Assembly (NCBI GenBank): GCA_029582265.1
Contig: CM055822.1
Coordinates: 3,159,057-3,223,056, forward strand
Source: Zoroaster sp. YZ-2022
Lineage: Eukaryota > Echinodermata > Asteroidea > Forcipulatida > Zoroasteridae
Reading direction: 5' to 3'
Length of the DNA stretch: 64,000 nt
In this document: positions 12,013 through 24,322 of the stretch, piece by piece
Numbering within the stretch: the first letter of the stretch is position 1
Layout: each line of letters starts with the position of its first letter
Notes under the pieces: generated by a model
What the model was told of the DNA's origin: nothing
What the model saw: the letters and a program-made list of their open reading frames with translations, nothing else
The model's database searches: none
Position numbers and translations under genes: made by a program

Positions 12013-14689
12013 TTTGGCAGTACAGAACTGCTCGCTTTGGGCAATGTTACCAAAGCTAATAATAGTTCATGTAGGACTGTGGGTAAAGATTTTTCAAAAG
12101 GGATTAAGGGATTCACAAGTGAATGTGTCATATGATTGATATCGCAGAGCTGTATAAACACTTGGCTTTTTATAGTTCATAATAAGCATAAATGTCATTG
12201 TCGTTCTGTGAAAGTGGGTGTACACCATAGAAACAGAGCCAATTATTATCTAAAAAGCTTACTTGGTTTTGTAATACTATAGTACCGAACATCCGAGGAG
12301 ATTTCCCCGCTTATAAATTTTGGAGGAAACATTTTCAAGCTCTTAAATCTGAAATGCATTAACGGCTGATGATCCATTTCCACATAAGAATGAATACATT
12401 TGAATGCATTTCAATACAACAGAATGAGGGAAAATTTTCACGCGCCATTTTTTTTATACACATCTCTTGATTCTTATCGGGTATGTACTACATGGTAGTT
12501 TACCAAAGGTTCAAAACAGATCAATTTGTAACTGGTATACTCCATATTCACTGTTCACTCATATGCTCATACTTTTTATGACAAAGGGTCTTGATTCTAA
12601 GGAAGAGCAAGAAGACCAACAGTACACTTCTTAAATTGCATTGTAAACATTGTAAGCAAGTTTCATTTCAACACAAGTTTGAATTTCTGAGAAAATGACA
12701 ATTTGAACATTCAGACCAATAACACCACACAAGATGGACGTAATTTGTGTTTGTTTACACAAAATGAGTCACAGATTATTTATTGGAGGTTACATACTGT
12801 TATTACATTGCTCCTATTCTCAGAACCCTTTGTCTGTCATAGGGTTTTGAGAGTTTTCGTTGAAAAAGAGAAAAAAAATACATTAAGATCAGCTGTATTC
12901 ATTCTGATGTGAAGTTCAGGAAATGTGTATTCTTTCCAATAAAGTTGTTGGCAATAACATTAAAATTCAACCATTTTGTTATATTTAATTTAAATTACAA
13001 ATTATTTACCTTATGTTTACATATAGTACAATTTTGCAGTGGGACTTTTTTTCTTACTTCTCCTCCCCCCTTCCTCCTTAAAAAATGTTCATTTTTGTAA
13101 AAGAATAGTATACATCACCAATAAATTGCCATAAGGCTTCATTTGAGGTTGGACATGTAGAATGAAAGGTTCCAAGAATCATACGTTTACAATGCTCTCT
13201 TGCAAGTCTTTAGACTCCTCCCTATGCTAATTAATCAACTCACTTCATAAAGGGGCCCCCTCTGGCTTTTCATAAACAAATTTATGAGTGTTTGAAAGGC
13301 CCCAGTCTTCTGTGGGCCCATTTATGCTGTCATAAAGCTGTAACAGCCCTTAGTGCCTAGATGCTTTTTATGTTTGCTCGAAATCAAATTCAACTCACTG
13401 TGAAATGCTGGCATGAAATTTGAGAGTGCAGGTTTTTTTGTATGGTCTCTGCCCCGAAAAAATAATGAAGTCCAGTAGAAAGGCATGGGATTCTGTTCCA
13501 CTAGAAATATAAACAAAAACTGATTGTATTTGTTCGTTGTGGCATTCTGGGCACAGCTGGCTGGATTGGCTTGAATAAGAAATGGTAAAAAAAATGTTTG
13601 TATTGAAATACTTACATATCGGGCCCTCTGGATATTTTATATGGTTGCAAGTATTTAATTTCCCATTGTGGGTGCTCCTATAGAAATGTATGGCCTTAGA
13701 AATTTTGAAAAATGCACAAAAGTTTGTTGTACAAGAAGGGTTGTTACTCTGGGGATGTGGCACAGACATAACCGAATATATATGCTTATTATATGAATTC
13801 TATACATGCTCTGTATTTGAGTCGTCTCTCAATCAAATGGCAGTTTCCCCAAATAAGTAAAACCTTAAAGATGTTTTGTTCATCTTTGATGCATGTGGCA
13901 TTTCTCATTTAAATTTTAAACTGAACTTAAGTCGGTTTTGTAGGTTGCACACAAATTTTGATAATAAAAATGTCAGATTTTAAGATGAATATGTGTACTT
14001 ACGGTTCTTAGTCATCTACGTAAAATTACTAGACACACTTCTTTGAAGTTAACTTGAATTTCAAAGGCAGAACATGTATGTTACGTGTGGTTGGTTTGAA
14101 CTTTAAACAACTTAAATAGTTGGAGATATTGTATTGGAAATCATTAGGCATTAAGTGTGTACAGTCCTTGGTTAGTTAGGCATTAGTTCATCCACACAAG
14201 TACACATGTATGCATACGTAGTGCTTGCTTTAAATTGTTGGTGAACCACAAATTGATATTTATCATGAATTTCCGCTGGAGGGAAGCAGCCATTGTGCAT
14301 ACAGCATTGGCAGTTATTTCAAAATCAAGTTTCATTTAGGCACATTTCAATGGGTAAGGGGTAGCATGAAGAGTACATCATTTTAAGGTGTCTTCAATTT
14401 TGACCAAAAAGCAGGCAATTATAAGATTTTTTAGATATCCCTTTGTACAGTTTCTTCCACGGACAGTGTCTATACACCCAAATGAATTTTTTTTAAACCA
14501 GCACAGTCTAGTCAGGGACATGCATACATGTACTTAATTCATAAAAAGTACATGTATGACAATGTCTAACACAGCAGACAAACTTGTTGAAAATTTTGCA
14601 GTGTGAGTAAAATGATGTACTGAAAAGATTCAACCCATACCTTTTTATTGATCATCTATTAAATGTAAAGTTAATTTGCCCCTTTAATC
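12013..14689. other. Intronic noncoding sequence
   Basis: AT-rich. Short open frames near 12703-13100 and 13322-13769 show no domain, splice context or composition shift. No transposon terminus recognised. Confidence 0.45.
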
Positions 14690-14890
14690 TTCTCCAAGCC
14701 AGCTTCCATAATTTGAGCCCTTGGGGAGGATTCCCTCAGCCCTGTGTGTTTCTCCTGTGATTACACCTGCTCCAAATTTTCTCTTAATGAAGATGCATTT
14801 GTGGCGAAGATGATGCTTATCTGCGGAATCTTCAATCAGATCTTGGAGGGGGGAGGATAATGAGATCCTCCCGTATTATCTTTTGTGAAT
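14690..14890. promoter_or_regulatory. Candidate intronic regulatory block
   Basis: A repeat-poor stretch of more balanced composition within AT-rich intron, with dense transcription-factor-like words (CTTAATGAAGATGCATTTG, GATAATGAGATC, TGTGATTACACC). This is a composition and motif impression only, as I cannot align it to another species. Confidence 0.25.
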
Positions 14891-17800
14891 TTCTGTGTGA
14901 TTTTAAATGTAAAAACTTTAAGAGCCAACACAGCCTGGAGTACAAATTCATCTAGTTTGAAAGAAATGCACACTTGTACAATGTATTCAGCTATACACAT
15001 AGATAAAGCCAATTAAAATACATATTTTTTTTGCCCTGCAACTATGGTCATTGTCGGTGCTTTAGATGGTGAATAAGTTGAAGCCATTCACTGCACTTAA
15101 TTATCTCGGGGCAGGTGTCTACATGTAGTTGAACTTAAGAAAAGTCTTGTCTGAATTTGAGTCTAACTTGGATGGCGGGTTAGGACTGGTACATTCAGAA
15201 GAAACTTTATGAATTGTTGTACATTTGATACACCAGATGTGTATTTAAAGTTAGTAAAATCTTCTGTTAAAATGACTGTGTATATGCATCCATACATTAT
15301 AAGAATCAAGATATATATGTATAACAACCAACCTGTGAAAGCTTATTTTACTGTTTTCTCATGAAGTCAAAAGTTCATTTGGGAAATTATTTTACTGTGA
15401 AAACCGAGACAAAAATATTCAAGGATGTTTTAAACCATCATTAACTTGACACCAATTCAGTTTTATGTAAAACTATTAATTATTGCTTTACCTTATTTTA
15501 CATCCTGTAGCAATGCTTTTGCATTGGCTAAGTATTGCTTGAAAGAATGTTTGTTTGCACATTATCAAACCACAAATACATTTTCTGTAACTTTCAATGC
15601 AGTTAATGCATGTATAGCCACTTACACATTCTCTTTACTTAAGGTTTGGTTTTGGACATACTGAGTTTTTTATCACCCTTGAATGTGGTAATAATAAGTC
15701 CCTACTGTACCTTAAATGCAGAAGGACAAAAGGGGATTTAATATTTGCCAAGTAACTGCTTTTGTCTAAACCTGAATGCTCAAATTTTCTGAAGGGTCTT
15801 ATTTTGCAGGCGAGGCCATATTTCATAAGCTGGTATTTAATCTGTTCTGTTTGTGGTTTTCCACCCTTGAAATCTGCATCCATAATCTGGACAAATATTC
15901 AGGAAAGTGTTTTTCATTATTGCAAGTAATGACTACTTTTAAAGGGGCAGTATAATTTCCTTATCCTGTGCATTCTAAGTTTGATCAAAACGAATGATTT
16001 TAAAGCTGGATGGTTCCTTTTATCTCTGTGATCAGAGACAGGACTTCTGGGTAATTGGGGAGGGATACAAATTGATTAACTGGTTATTCATACAGTGGAG
16101 TCTGTGTACAATTACAATTCATAGTTACGACATTGTTCAGTGAGCATACCAAATTTTAATCTATCCTGTAGCTTTTATTGTTGGCACCTGTGCCAGCATC
16201 CCATTGTGTTTCTATCCCATTCATTAAGGTAGATGATTAATTCAGTGCTGATGCATTTCTTTCATGCCAGATCTTTTTATTTTTAATCCTGTTTGGGAGT
16301 CCATCTTTTTTAATCTTGAGGGGCCCCGAAGAGGAACACAGTTTGAAGGTTTCCATTCAATTCTTTTCAAGTTCCAAAATAACAGGCTGAATAGCATGTT
16401 GCTTCTTAAGAGTTTTTTTCATTCCCTGGGAGGAGTTCCATTGAGAAGCAGACATCTTCAGTAGGAGCCCACTAGCCTTCTGTGTTAGCTTTACTAATCT
16501 GCTGTAAAAGCTGGGCATTATTATCAAGTGATATTCATGAAAAATTCTCTCAGTGCCAGTGTCAACAGGGTTGTCAAAACTTACAACAAAAAAGCAACCA
16601 GGCTTGGAATCTTTTTGTAACAAGGTCAAACAATCCAACCACCTTGGTTACTGGAATGCTGCGCATGTACACATACACCCTCCTTAAAATTTTGGAGGTG
16701 ATAATGGTGGAGCACAGAAGTGTATTGAAGACGGTTGGAATCAATTCCAAATGAAAAATTGATGAGTAGAGAGATTTGAAGAAGCCGAGTAATCAACTTG
16801 ACTGTCATTTACATTTAAAGCACACTGTTGTTTATTTTGGCAATGGCCTATCAGTGGCATGAGCCAACTGGTTCTTTAAAGCCAATATGTAAACTTTCGG
16901 TAAATGTCTGTAAAATGCATCCGTAAATGTATACAAACAATCTGTGAAAGTTTTAAGCTCTTTTGGTTGTGTTTTTAATTTGAAAATAGTGAAAATGCAT
17001 TCAGATATTTTATATCAAGTCCAGCTTGGAATTTACGTCTCTTGAAGACAAAAACTTTAAAACAAATACATGTACATGTAAGTTTCATGCCAGAGTTTGA
17101 CCAAATGTTTTTTGAGATTACCAAAATTGTGTAGGTGCTTTAATACTAATCATTGCCTTTCTGTTTAAAAATCATACATGTAGACCCATCCCACTAAATG
17201 TAGAAAGGGTGTGGGTTTCTAATGGAGGAATGTTCAAAGGAATTGCCCTATTGGAAATTGTCCAAGAGAATGTTATTGTGGGCAAACTACATAATGTGTA
17301 CTTATGTCAGTAGACAGTACTGTATAGGCCTGTGATTTCTCTGGATTTTTCCTGATTTCAGGATTTTTTACAAATCACTCTTTGCCTCAGAATTTTCTTG
17401 AAAGAAGAGAAGTAGCCACCAAGATCAGAAAAAAGTAGCCTGTATTGTGCCCAAACCTCTTGTGTATTGTCTGTGGGGATGTGGAGAGTCTGTAAAGGGG
17501 GTTTTGTCCTCTATAGACCAAAGGGAGATCCAGGCCCGCTACCCGTTTTTACTTTTTTCAAATCACACCCCTCACTGTACTAATGAAGTTGGACTCTTAA
17601 TATTGTAAGTGATGGAGGGTTTGTTATTAAAATAATTTGTGGAAGTGTCATATGGTAACAAATGAGTGATTTTTCTGTGGGAATTAAGTTTTTGTGTATC
17701 GGTACTACATGTAGTTAGTAGTATAAAGGAGCTCCCAGGTTCTTATCTTATTTTTAGTTTGTATGATTAGTGGTACAGTCAACAGGTGTACAGGATGTAT

Positions 17801-17937
17801 TATGTTCAGGTCAAGCCTGTAGGACCACAGGATTAAGAGGCCAGCCACCTACCTACATGTACCTAATGACCAGCCTCCTAGGGTCTGTTCCTAATGCTTG
17901 GACCTTCTCAGGAAAAATATATGTAAAACCTAGACAC
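14891..17937. other. Intronic noncoding with dispersed-family fragments
   Basis: Fragments of the dispersed family lie at about 15290-15400 (AACAACCAACCTGTGAAAGC) and 16905-17150 (ATACAAACAATCTGTGAAAG, then GTGAAAATGCATTCAGATA). 16020-16500 is comparatively repeat-poor. No coding sequence is recognised. Confidence 0.45.
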
Positions 17938-18118
17938 AATTTCATAGAGCTGCTAAGCAGAGAAAGGGCTTACCAGAAATATTTGCTTAGCAGATTGTCT
18001 TGATTACCAGCCAAACTTGCACATAAGTGTACTTTGACTGGTAGTCTGTTTTATAATGCTTAGCCCAAAAAATTGCTAAGCAAAATTATCTGTTTAGCAG
18101 ATCTGTGAAATATGCCCC
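17938..18118. mobile_element. AAGCAG-family MITE
   Basis: The left end reads TTTCATAGAGCTGCTAAGCAG and the right end CTGTTTAGCAGATCTGTGAAA, an imperfect terminal inverted repeat. The interior has GCTTAGCAG, ACCAGCCAAACTT and GACTGGTAGTCTGTTTTAT, which themselves form nested inverted repeats. It has no coding capacity. Confidence 0.75.
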
Positions 18119-21100
18119 TGGACACTGGGGAAAAATTCCATCTTGGATTGTAAATCCTCATGTAAATGTATGTACCTGTACATTGGTACGAGTAGCAGTC
18201 ATCCAATTTGCTTAAGTGTCTAATAAAATCTACAATAGAATAACAGTGTATTGTATGTAAGTGTACCCAATGTGAGTGTACTGGTCAAAACAATCCATGG
18301 AGGGTTTATGACTAGGAAAATGTACAAATTGTATGTACATGTAGGTACTGCGTTACTTATTTATGCTTTTTGAGGGTCCAGTTAGGTGTCTCAGTAGGTT
18401 CGGCCATTTTAGGTGTGCAGCAGGTACAATCTATCAACTAAAAGTTAAACTGTCCCATGAGCCAACAGCTGCCAAATAATTAATAAAACACCCATTAACA
18501 CCCAACTGACACAGCCAACACCAGATTCCTGACCTGTTCACAACACCACCTACCTTGCCCACTTCCTACATGTATGTTATTGCCATTACATAACTGATGG
18601 AGACAATTCATAATAAACACCCCTGGCACCCCTATTCCATGTATTGCTTATCACTCAGAGATATAATTTTACATGCTACACTTCCTGTCCACCATTTCCT
18701 ATTGTCCTGATACCCTGGGGAGGACAGGAAATACCATCTTTTTCTATCATCCTTGGTTTTTCCGGCTAAATATTAATTTAAACTTTTTCAGCTGATGACA
18801 AATGTCAAACTTTCCAGCCATTCCGGTAGCCAGGGACTCAGTTGGATTGTACACTTTCGTTTTGTTTCTATAATATCTCTGCTGTCCAGCAGTTATGTAC
18901 ATTTCCGCCTTTGAAAGTGCAAACATATGTACTTTTTGAAAGTTGTCAACTTCCCACGCTGATAATTCCATTGACAGGATTTTTCACTTTTGGCCAATCA
19001 GAAACAACAATGTACACTGTATGCCCTAAATACATGTTGTGTGATAGCTACATGTAAATATTTTAAATCAGTGTAAACTTTTACTGTACTGAAATCAACC
19101 TGTCGTCAACAACAAAAACTGTTTTACTATTTTTAGTCAAATTATTGCCATGTTAGACAGAAATACTTCAAGTAAACATTATTTTTACACCACTTGTACA
19201 TACATGTACGGTTTGCTTAGTGGTGTAAAAAATAATCCAGTCCAGTCGAAATATGTTGTAAACATCATGCTCAAACATATTGCAACAGTTGACATATCAT
19301 AAAGTGGGTGTTTGTTTCTTTGTTTATCAGTGGAGTCATGGGAACACTATTTTTACAGATCCAGTCTGACTCATACGTGAAGTACATACTGACAAATTCA
19401 CTTTCAAAATTATTTTAATTTTGGTGACTTTTTGCAAGTATTTCATCTGTAAGTTTTCCCATTTTTTTCATCAGATACAATACTGAAACTTTCACAATTT
19501 GATTTTCTTAAAATGTAGTTCATAAGCATTTTTTCCAATATTGTACCATCTCTTTCAAATTATTATTTTTCATAACATTGCAGTAGTTATGAAAGCATGT
19601 ATCATAGAAAAGCATTTATTTGGTTCAAACAGAAGCTTGATTTTCTGGCCAAATGCCAGTTTAAACAGTGGCTGGCCCTGTCATGTACACAAAATTCTGA
19701 CGTTCGCATAACTAGCGGGTACACTTGACTATTTCTAATAACGGTAGCACCCCGGACAAGAAGGAATCATGTTTATTCTTTCTTGGCAAAGGGTATGATC
19801 ATCCTGATAGGTAGCCACCTGTTTTAGATAAAATATCATACACCTGATGATGAAATCAATCTTCAATGGAATTTTTTTAGCCCAAGATGCTGTCACTTTC
19901 AACAAAAATGGCCTATCAAAAATTATTTCCAGTTTGAATTTTAGGAACGAGTAATTTTTCTAAATTTTTTATTTTCACTATTTTCTTGTTGATTTTCTAA
20001 CATTCTTGATACAATGAGTGATTACACTCATAAAAGTAGTTTTGCTAACATTGTCTCTTTCCTTTAAAGTACAAGTACTTACATCGCCGCCTTCAGGAGT
20101 TATGAAAGCATGTTCTATTGTTCATGCATACAGGGTTCAAACTTGACCCACTGTCTTCTGGCCAAATGCCAGACTAGTGGCAGACTAGCCATACCCTCAC
20201 ATGAGTAGTTAAAACTGGCTAGTGTGAGTCTAGTCTAAAATGCAATTGCACTGTAATAAAAAATAACAGCAAGCATGATTGGCAAACACAATCATGGTAT
20301 TCATTCAGACAGATGTGGAATTTGATACAGTTCGTTATGGAAATTCTTACATATTTACTGTACAGTACTTGTAATTTGCAGGGGAAACGTTTGACTATTC
20401 CTCGGAATAGCAGCTCGGAATGATTTTCAAGAAATCTACATGTTGAGAACACCAAAGTTATCTGCCATACATTTTGTACACAAAAGATTCAGAGCAGTGA
20501 AAACTCTGGTGGACTAGTTAAAATATCATGGGTTGATTCTTTCTAAGCTAAAGAGAATGATTATAAAGATTGTTGTGATAGATAGCCACCTGTTAGAGAC
20601 CCATGTGTGGTCAAATATTTGATGTCTTGGAGGATGTATATCTATTCATCTTTTCCCCCCTCTAGCCAGTCTAGCCCCACATTTCATGGTGTTAATCAGC
20701 TCCCAAGCATTCACAGTGATTGACCAAATCTAGCTAACATTTGTCACATGTTAATAATTATATAACCATCAATTATTATTCCTCTGTCAGTGTCATATTT
20801 CAGCCCCTCTGGTGATGTAACAAGCCTGGTATGTAAGGGAGGCAAAACTGACCAATGAATCACCTAACTGACCTAACTGATCAAGATGACCAATAGTAAG
20901 TGGGCATTGAACACCTGATAATGGTGAAGGATGTTAGTTTCTTGATGAATGTAAACACACCATCCTAACAAGTATTCATTAACAGTGCAAATGTAATCAT
21001 GTTTAAAAGTTGCTTACTTGTTTGTTTTCTGACTGATAATGATGGATTTCTGAATAATACCACTACCAATAGGTAGCAGTAAAGCATTGCTTCAACAATG

Positions 21101-21194
21101 AATATAAAGAAAGGCAAAATAAATGCGAGTTTCTTTTTACATGTAGAAGTGTAATGATGTACAGTAGATTGGTAATGATCTGTGCCCTTTAGAT
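18119..21194. other. Intronic noncoding sequence
   Basis: A small hairpin has arms at 19178-19194 and 19219-19236 (ATTATTTTTACACCACT against its near complement). Segments near 19590-19690 and 20107-20210 are diverged copies of one another, sharing CTGGCCAAATGCCAG. I see no gene. Confidence 0.45.
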
Positions 21195-23336
21195 TTATCA
21201 CCACTTCCTACATATCTCCCTTCTCCCGAACCTTGCCCAACTGTTCAAGAATGGGAGGTTTATTTTCAACTCAAAAAAATCAGTTGTAGGAAGGCAGGAG
21301 GTCCAGATGGAATCCCAGCCCCGATTATTCGTGAATTTGCATATGACATAAAACACAATAAAGGGGTCCACTTTGCATCCGTCACGTTAGCAGTTTTTCC
21401 AATGGTTGTTATTTATTTTTAAGTACCTGAAACCGACCAAAAAGTGTTTCAACATGTGAATGGACATGCAGGCTTATACTAGAACTAATTTGAGTTGATT
21501 TATTTGATTTTTTTTATTTTTTTATTTATTTTTTCACCCTCAAATTTCCATAAAAATTGGACGGAAAAAGTTACCTCACTTTTCCGTCCATTTGTTGATG
21601 GAAATTTTAGGGTAATTAAAAAAATAATAGGAATAATCAACTCAAATTATCTTTAGGATAAGCATGCATGTCTATTCAAATGTTGAAATTCTTTTTGGGT
21701 GGTTTCAGATATTTAACAAAAAATTACAACCATTAGAAAAACTGCTAACGTGACGGTAGGAAAGTGGCCCCCTTTATTGTGTTTTATGTCATATGAATTA
21801 AGTAAACCCCTATCACACATTATTAATTCATCGTACCAAGGAGTTGTTCCTAATCAGTGGAAAAAAGCAATTGTTATACCTTTACCGAAAAGTTCTCCTC
21901 CAACTTGGAATAAGCTCTGGCCAATTTCCTTAACTGATCATTTTGCCAAATTAGCTGAGCATTTTGTTGTTCAGTGGATTACTTCAGATATAAATTCAAG
22001 GGAACCTGGATCCAAATCAGTATGGTAATAGGAAGGGAGTGTCGACATCTCATTATTTAGTTAAACTTGTTGATAATTTATGTGCTCATGCCGAGTTTAC
22101 AAAAAGTCACAGTTCCTTGGTTGTTACAGATTTTAGTAAGGCATTTGATCTTGTTGATCATAACATTGTTGTCCGTGATTTGCTTCGTTTGGGAACACGC
22201 CAATCGGTTATCCCTTGGGTTTGTAGTTTTTTGACCGAGATCTCAGTGTGTCAGGTATAAAAATTGTCTGTCCAATTTTAATGTACTTAAGGGTGGTCTC
22301 CCACAAGGGACTAGATTCGGACCATTGGGTTTTCTTGCAAAATTCAATGGTGCTGTTAATTTTGAAAATGCCGCTTACAGTCGATTACTTAGTCTGAAAT
22401 ATGTCGATGACATGACTATTGTGGAGAACAGTGGAAGTAATGATCTTCACAATATGCAATCTGTTCTGAACGAATTTAGTGAATGGGCTGTGCAAAATAA
22501 TATGAAAGTCAACCCAGATAAATGTACTAGCATGACTGTGCTTTATGAAGAATACCCCGCAGCTCCCTCCTCTACAGATTTCCAACACCGATCTCCACAT
22601 CGTCGATTGTGTAAAGATTCTCGGTGTTTTGATTAGTTCTGACCTCAAATGGGATAAACATATTGATCAGATTTATAAAAAAGCTAGTAATAAGATATAC
22701 ATGCTTAAACTGTTGAAAAAATTCCATTTATCCCTTCCTGATTTATTAACTATTTATAAGGGTTACATACGACCACTGACGGAATACGCAGCACCAGTAT
22801 GGAATGCAGGGTTTTAACCAGAGCTCATGTCAACAAATTAGAGTATTCAAAAACGTGCTTTTAAAATTATTTCGGGCTTGGGTTATTTAGACTACGTTCA
22901 TGCCCGTATTAAGTGCAATTTGATTTCTCTCCAAGATCGTAGAAAAGACCTTTGCTTCAACTTTGCAAAAAAATTGAGAGAATCTGACGTATTCCGTCAT
23001 TGGTTACCCCAATCAAGAGGTTATAATGTTCAATATCAACTCAGAAATAGTAACAATCTTTCAGTAATTAAGTGCAAAACAAACAGATATAAAAAATAGT
23101 CCGATGCCTTACTTCGTCAGTATTTTAAACCAAAAATAATTTTATCTTTTTATATTAATTCTGTGTTAAATTTTTTTCATATGTGTTTTATGTAGTTTTT
23201 ATGTCGGTAACTTTTTTTACAGTAATTGTTTGTACTCCTAATGTTTTTAAATTGTAAACATTGTAGTAATTTAGCCTCAGGGCTACAAGTGCATTGTTTT
23301 AATAAACCAGAATAATAATAATAATAATAATAATAA
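21195..23336 (+). mobile_element. Decayed LINE (non-LTR) reverse-transcriptase fragment
   Basis: A 5'-truncated non-LTR retrotransposon ORF2 broken into several frames. It shows GGPDGIP just left of an insertion at 21345-21790, continuing as YELSKPLSHIIN with WKKAIVIPLPK after it. Polymerase motif A is TDFSKAFDLVDH (first Asp at 22129, second at 22147), motif B GGLPQGT lies near 22290 and motif C YVDD is at 22400-22411. The C-terminal part includes VKILGVLISSDLKWDKHID. Frame changes and stops (for example near 22027, 22260 and 22600) make it non-functional. It ends in an (AAT)n tail at 23311-23336. The clade is probably CR1/Jockey-like, not resolved here. Confidence 0.9.
21345..21790 (+). mobile_element. 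446-bp foldback MITE inserted in the LINE, copy 1
   Basis: Termini are GACATAAAACACAATAAAGG and its inverse, flanked by ATAT at 21341-21344 and 21791-21794. The arms remain complementary far inward, with a hairpin centre around TTGGACGGAAAAAG and CTTTTCCGTCCA. Removing the element and one ATAT restores the LINE reading frame as ..REFAYELSKP.., so the insertion point is exact. It has no coding capacity. The 4-bp target duplication is confirmed by copy 2 at 45565-46011. Confidence 0.9.
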
Positions 23337-23829
23337 CAGTGGAGGAAAATTAATTGGGGATTGGCTATACACGTTTTGTACAATTAGTGTATCATGGTTT
23401 ATTAAATGATTGCAAATATTGTCACCTTTGCCTCTTTGACTTGTGACATCACTTGGTAGCCGTCAGTATTGCACATGTAGGCTCTGTATGTATAATGTTA
23501 GGCTTCAGTATGAGTATGGGTCTCAGAAAGTTGCGCTTAAACAAAATTGCTTTTTTCAGTCTGTCGTGGACTAGGGAGCACTTTACTCATCAATATTTGA
23601 CAAAACGGTCCCCTTGTTATCTGCGCTGTTATTGTTATGAAGTGATAGTTGACCTTCTGAACTTCCTTATTCATACACATGTAATTGCCACATAGCACCA
23701 GGCCATTAGATATATTGTTCAATCCATTACTGGATGTATCTGCCCTTGTCCTATTTTCATAACTCTGATCAAGCATGCCACTCAAATACTTTCACTTCCG
23801 AAGTTCTAGGGTTGTCATAACCAGATTTC
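23337..23829. other. Intronic noncoding, nothing recognised
   Basis: No transposon terminus, conserved motif or plausible exon is seen. Confidence 0.4.
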
Positions 23830-24300
23830 AAGGGCAGTGCTTCTGTGCACGCAGCAGGCAGGTAGCAGGCCCAGGCTGTCGACTTTCCGTTCCGTGTGAA
23901 AAGGTAGTAGGTGGTTTGTTTTTATTTTGACAACCTATTAGATCACTTTGTGCATTGTGTGAAGAGCAGTCACTGGTCCGTCACTTTGCGCTGGGATCCT
24001 GTACTGTTTTCACTGCTGATATCAGTCTTTCTCTACCTTTGAACTTGAAGCAAGTGTCTGTGTGTGGACAGACATGGTCTTGGAAGAGTACTCATATGTC
24101 GTCTGTGTGGTCCTAATGAGTCTCCAAGGATCATATGAGCTTTCTTCTATTCCAGATCTGAAACCTAACACTAGGCCTGCTCTTGTGGCTTAGGAAGTAC
24201 CCTCTTTATCCTGTTGCATTCACCTTTATTTTCACTTCAAAAGCCTGGCTTCTGAAGCTACCTACTGACGTGGTTTGGAGTCGAGAAAGCCTGCATAAAA
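23830..24300 (+). promoter_or_regulatory. Candidate alternative promoter / 5'UTR of SALL
   Basis: A repeat-poor, GC-richer block within AT-rich intron, directly upstream of an ATG-to-donor segment in the right phase for SALL exon 2. No clear TATA box is seen. Several upstream ATGs exist, and an in-frame TGA occurs at 24253-24255. The assignment rests on context and is unproven. Confidence 0.3.
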
Positions 24301-24322
24301 ATGGCTAAGGAATGCTTCTCAG
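24301..24322 (+). CDS. SALL: Possible alternative SALL first coding exon (1b)
   Basis: ATG at 24301 in good context (AAAAATGG) opens seven codons, MAKECFS, plus one base. It is followed by a strong donor, CAG/GTAGGT, at 24323. That leaves the same phase-1 overhang as exon 1, so splicing to 48855 would read MAKECFS-G-AAKENH and give a 1625-aa SALL protein with all fingers but without MSRRKQ. An in-frame TGA lies upstream at 24253. Vertebrate SALL2 has two alternative first exons, only one of which encodes the NuRD motif, so the architecture has precedent. Chance ATG plus donor combinations in 38 kb are common, so this is a hypothesis. Confidence 0.35.
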
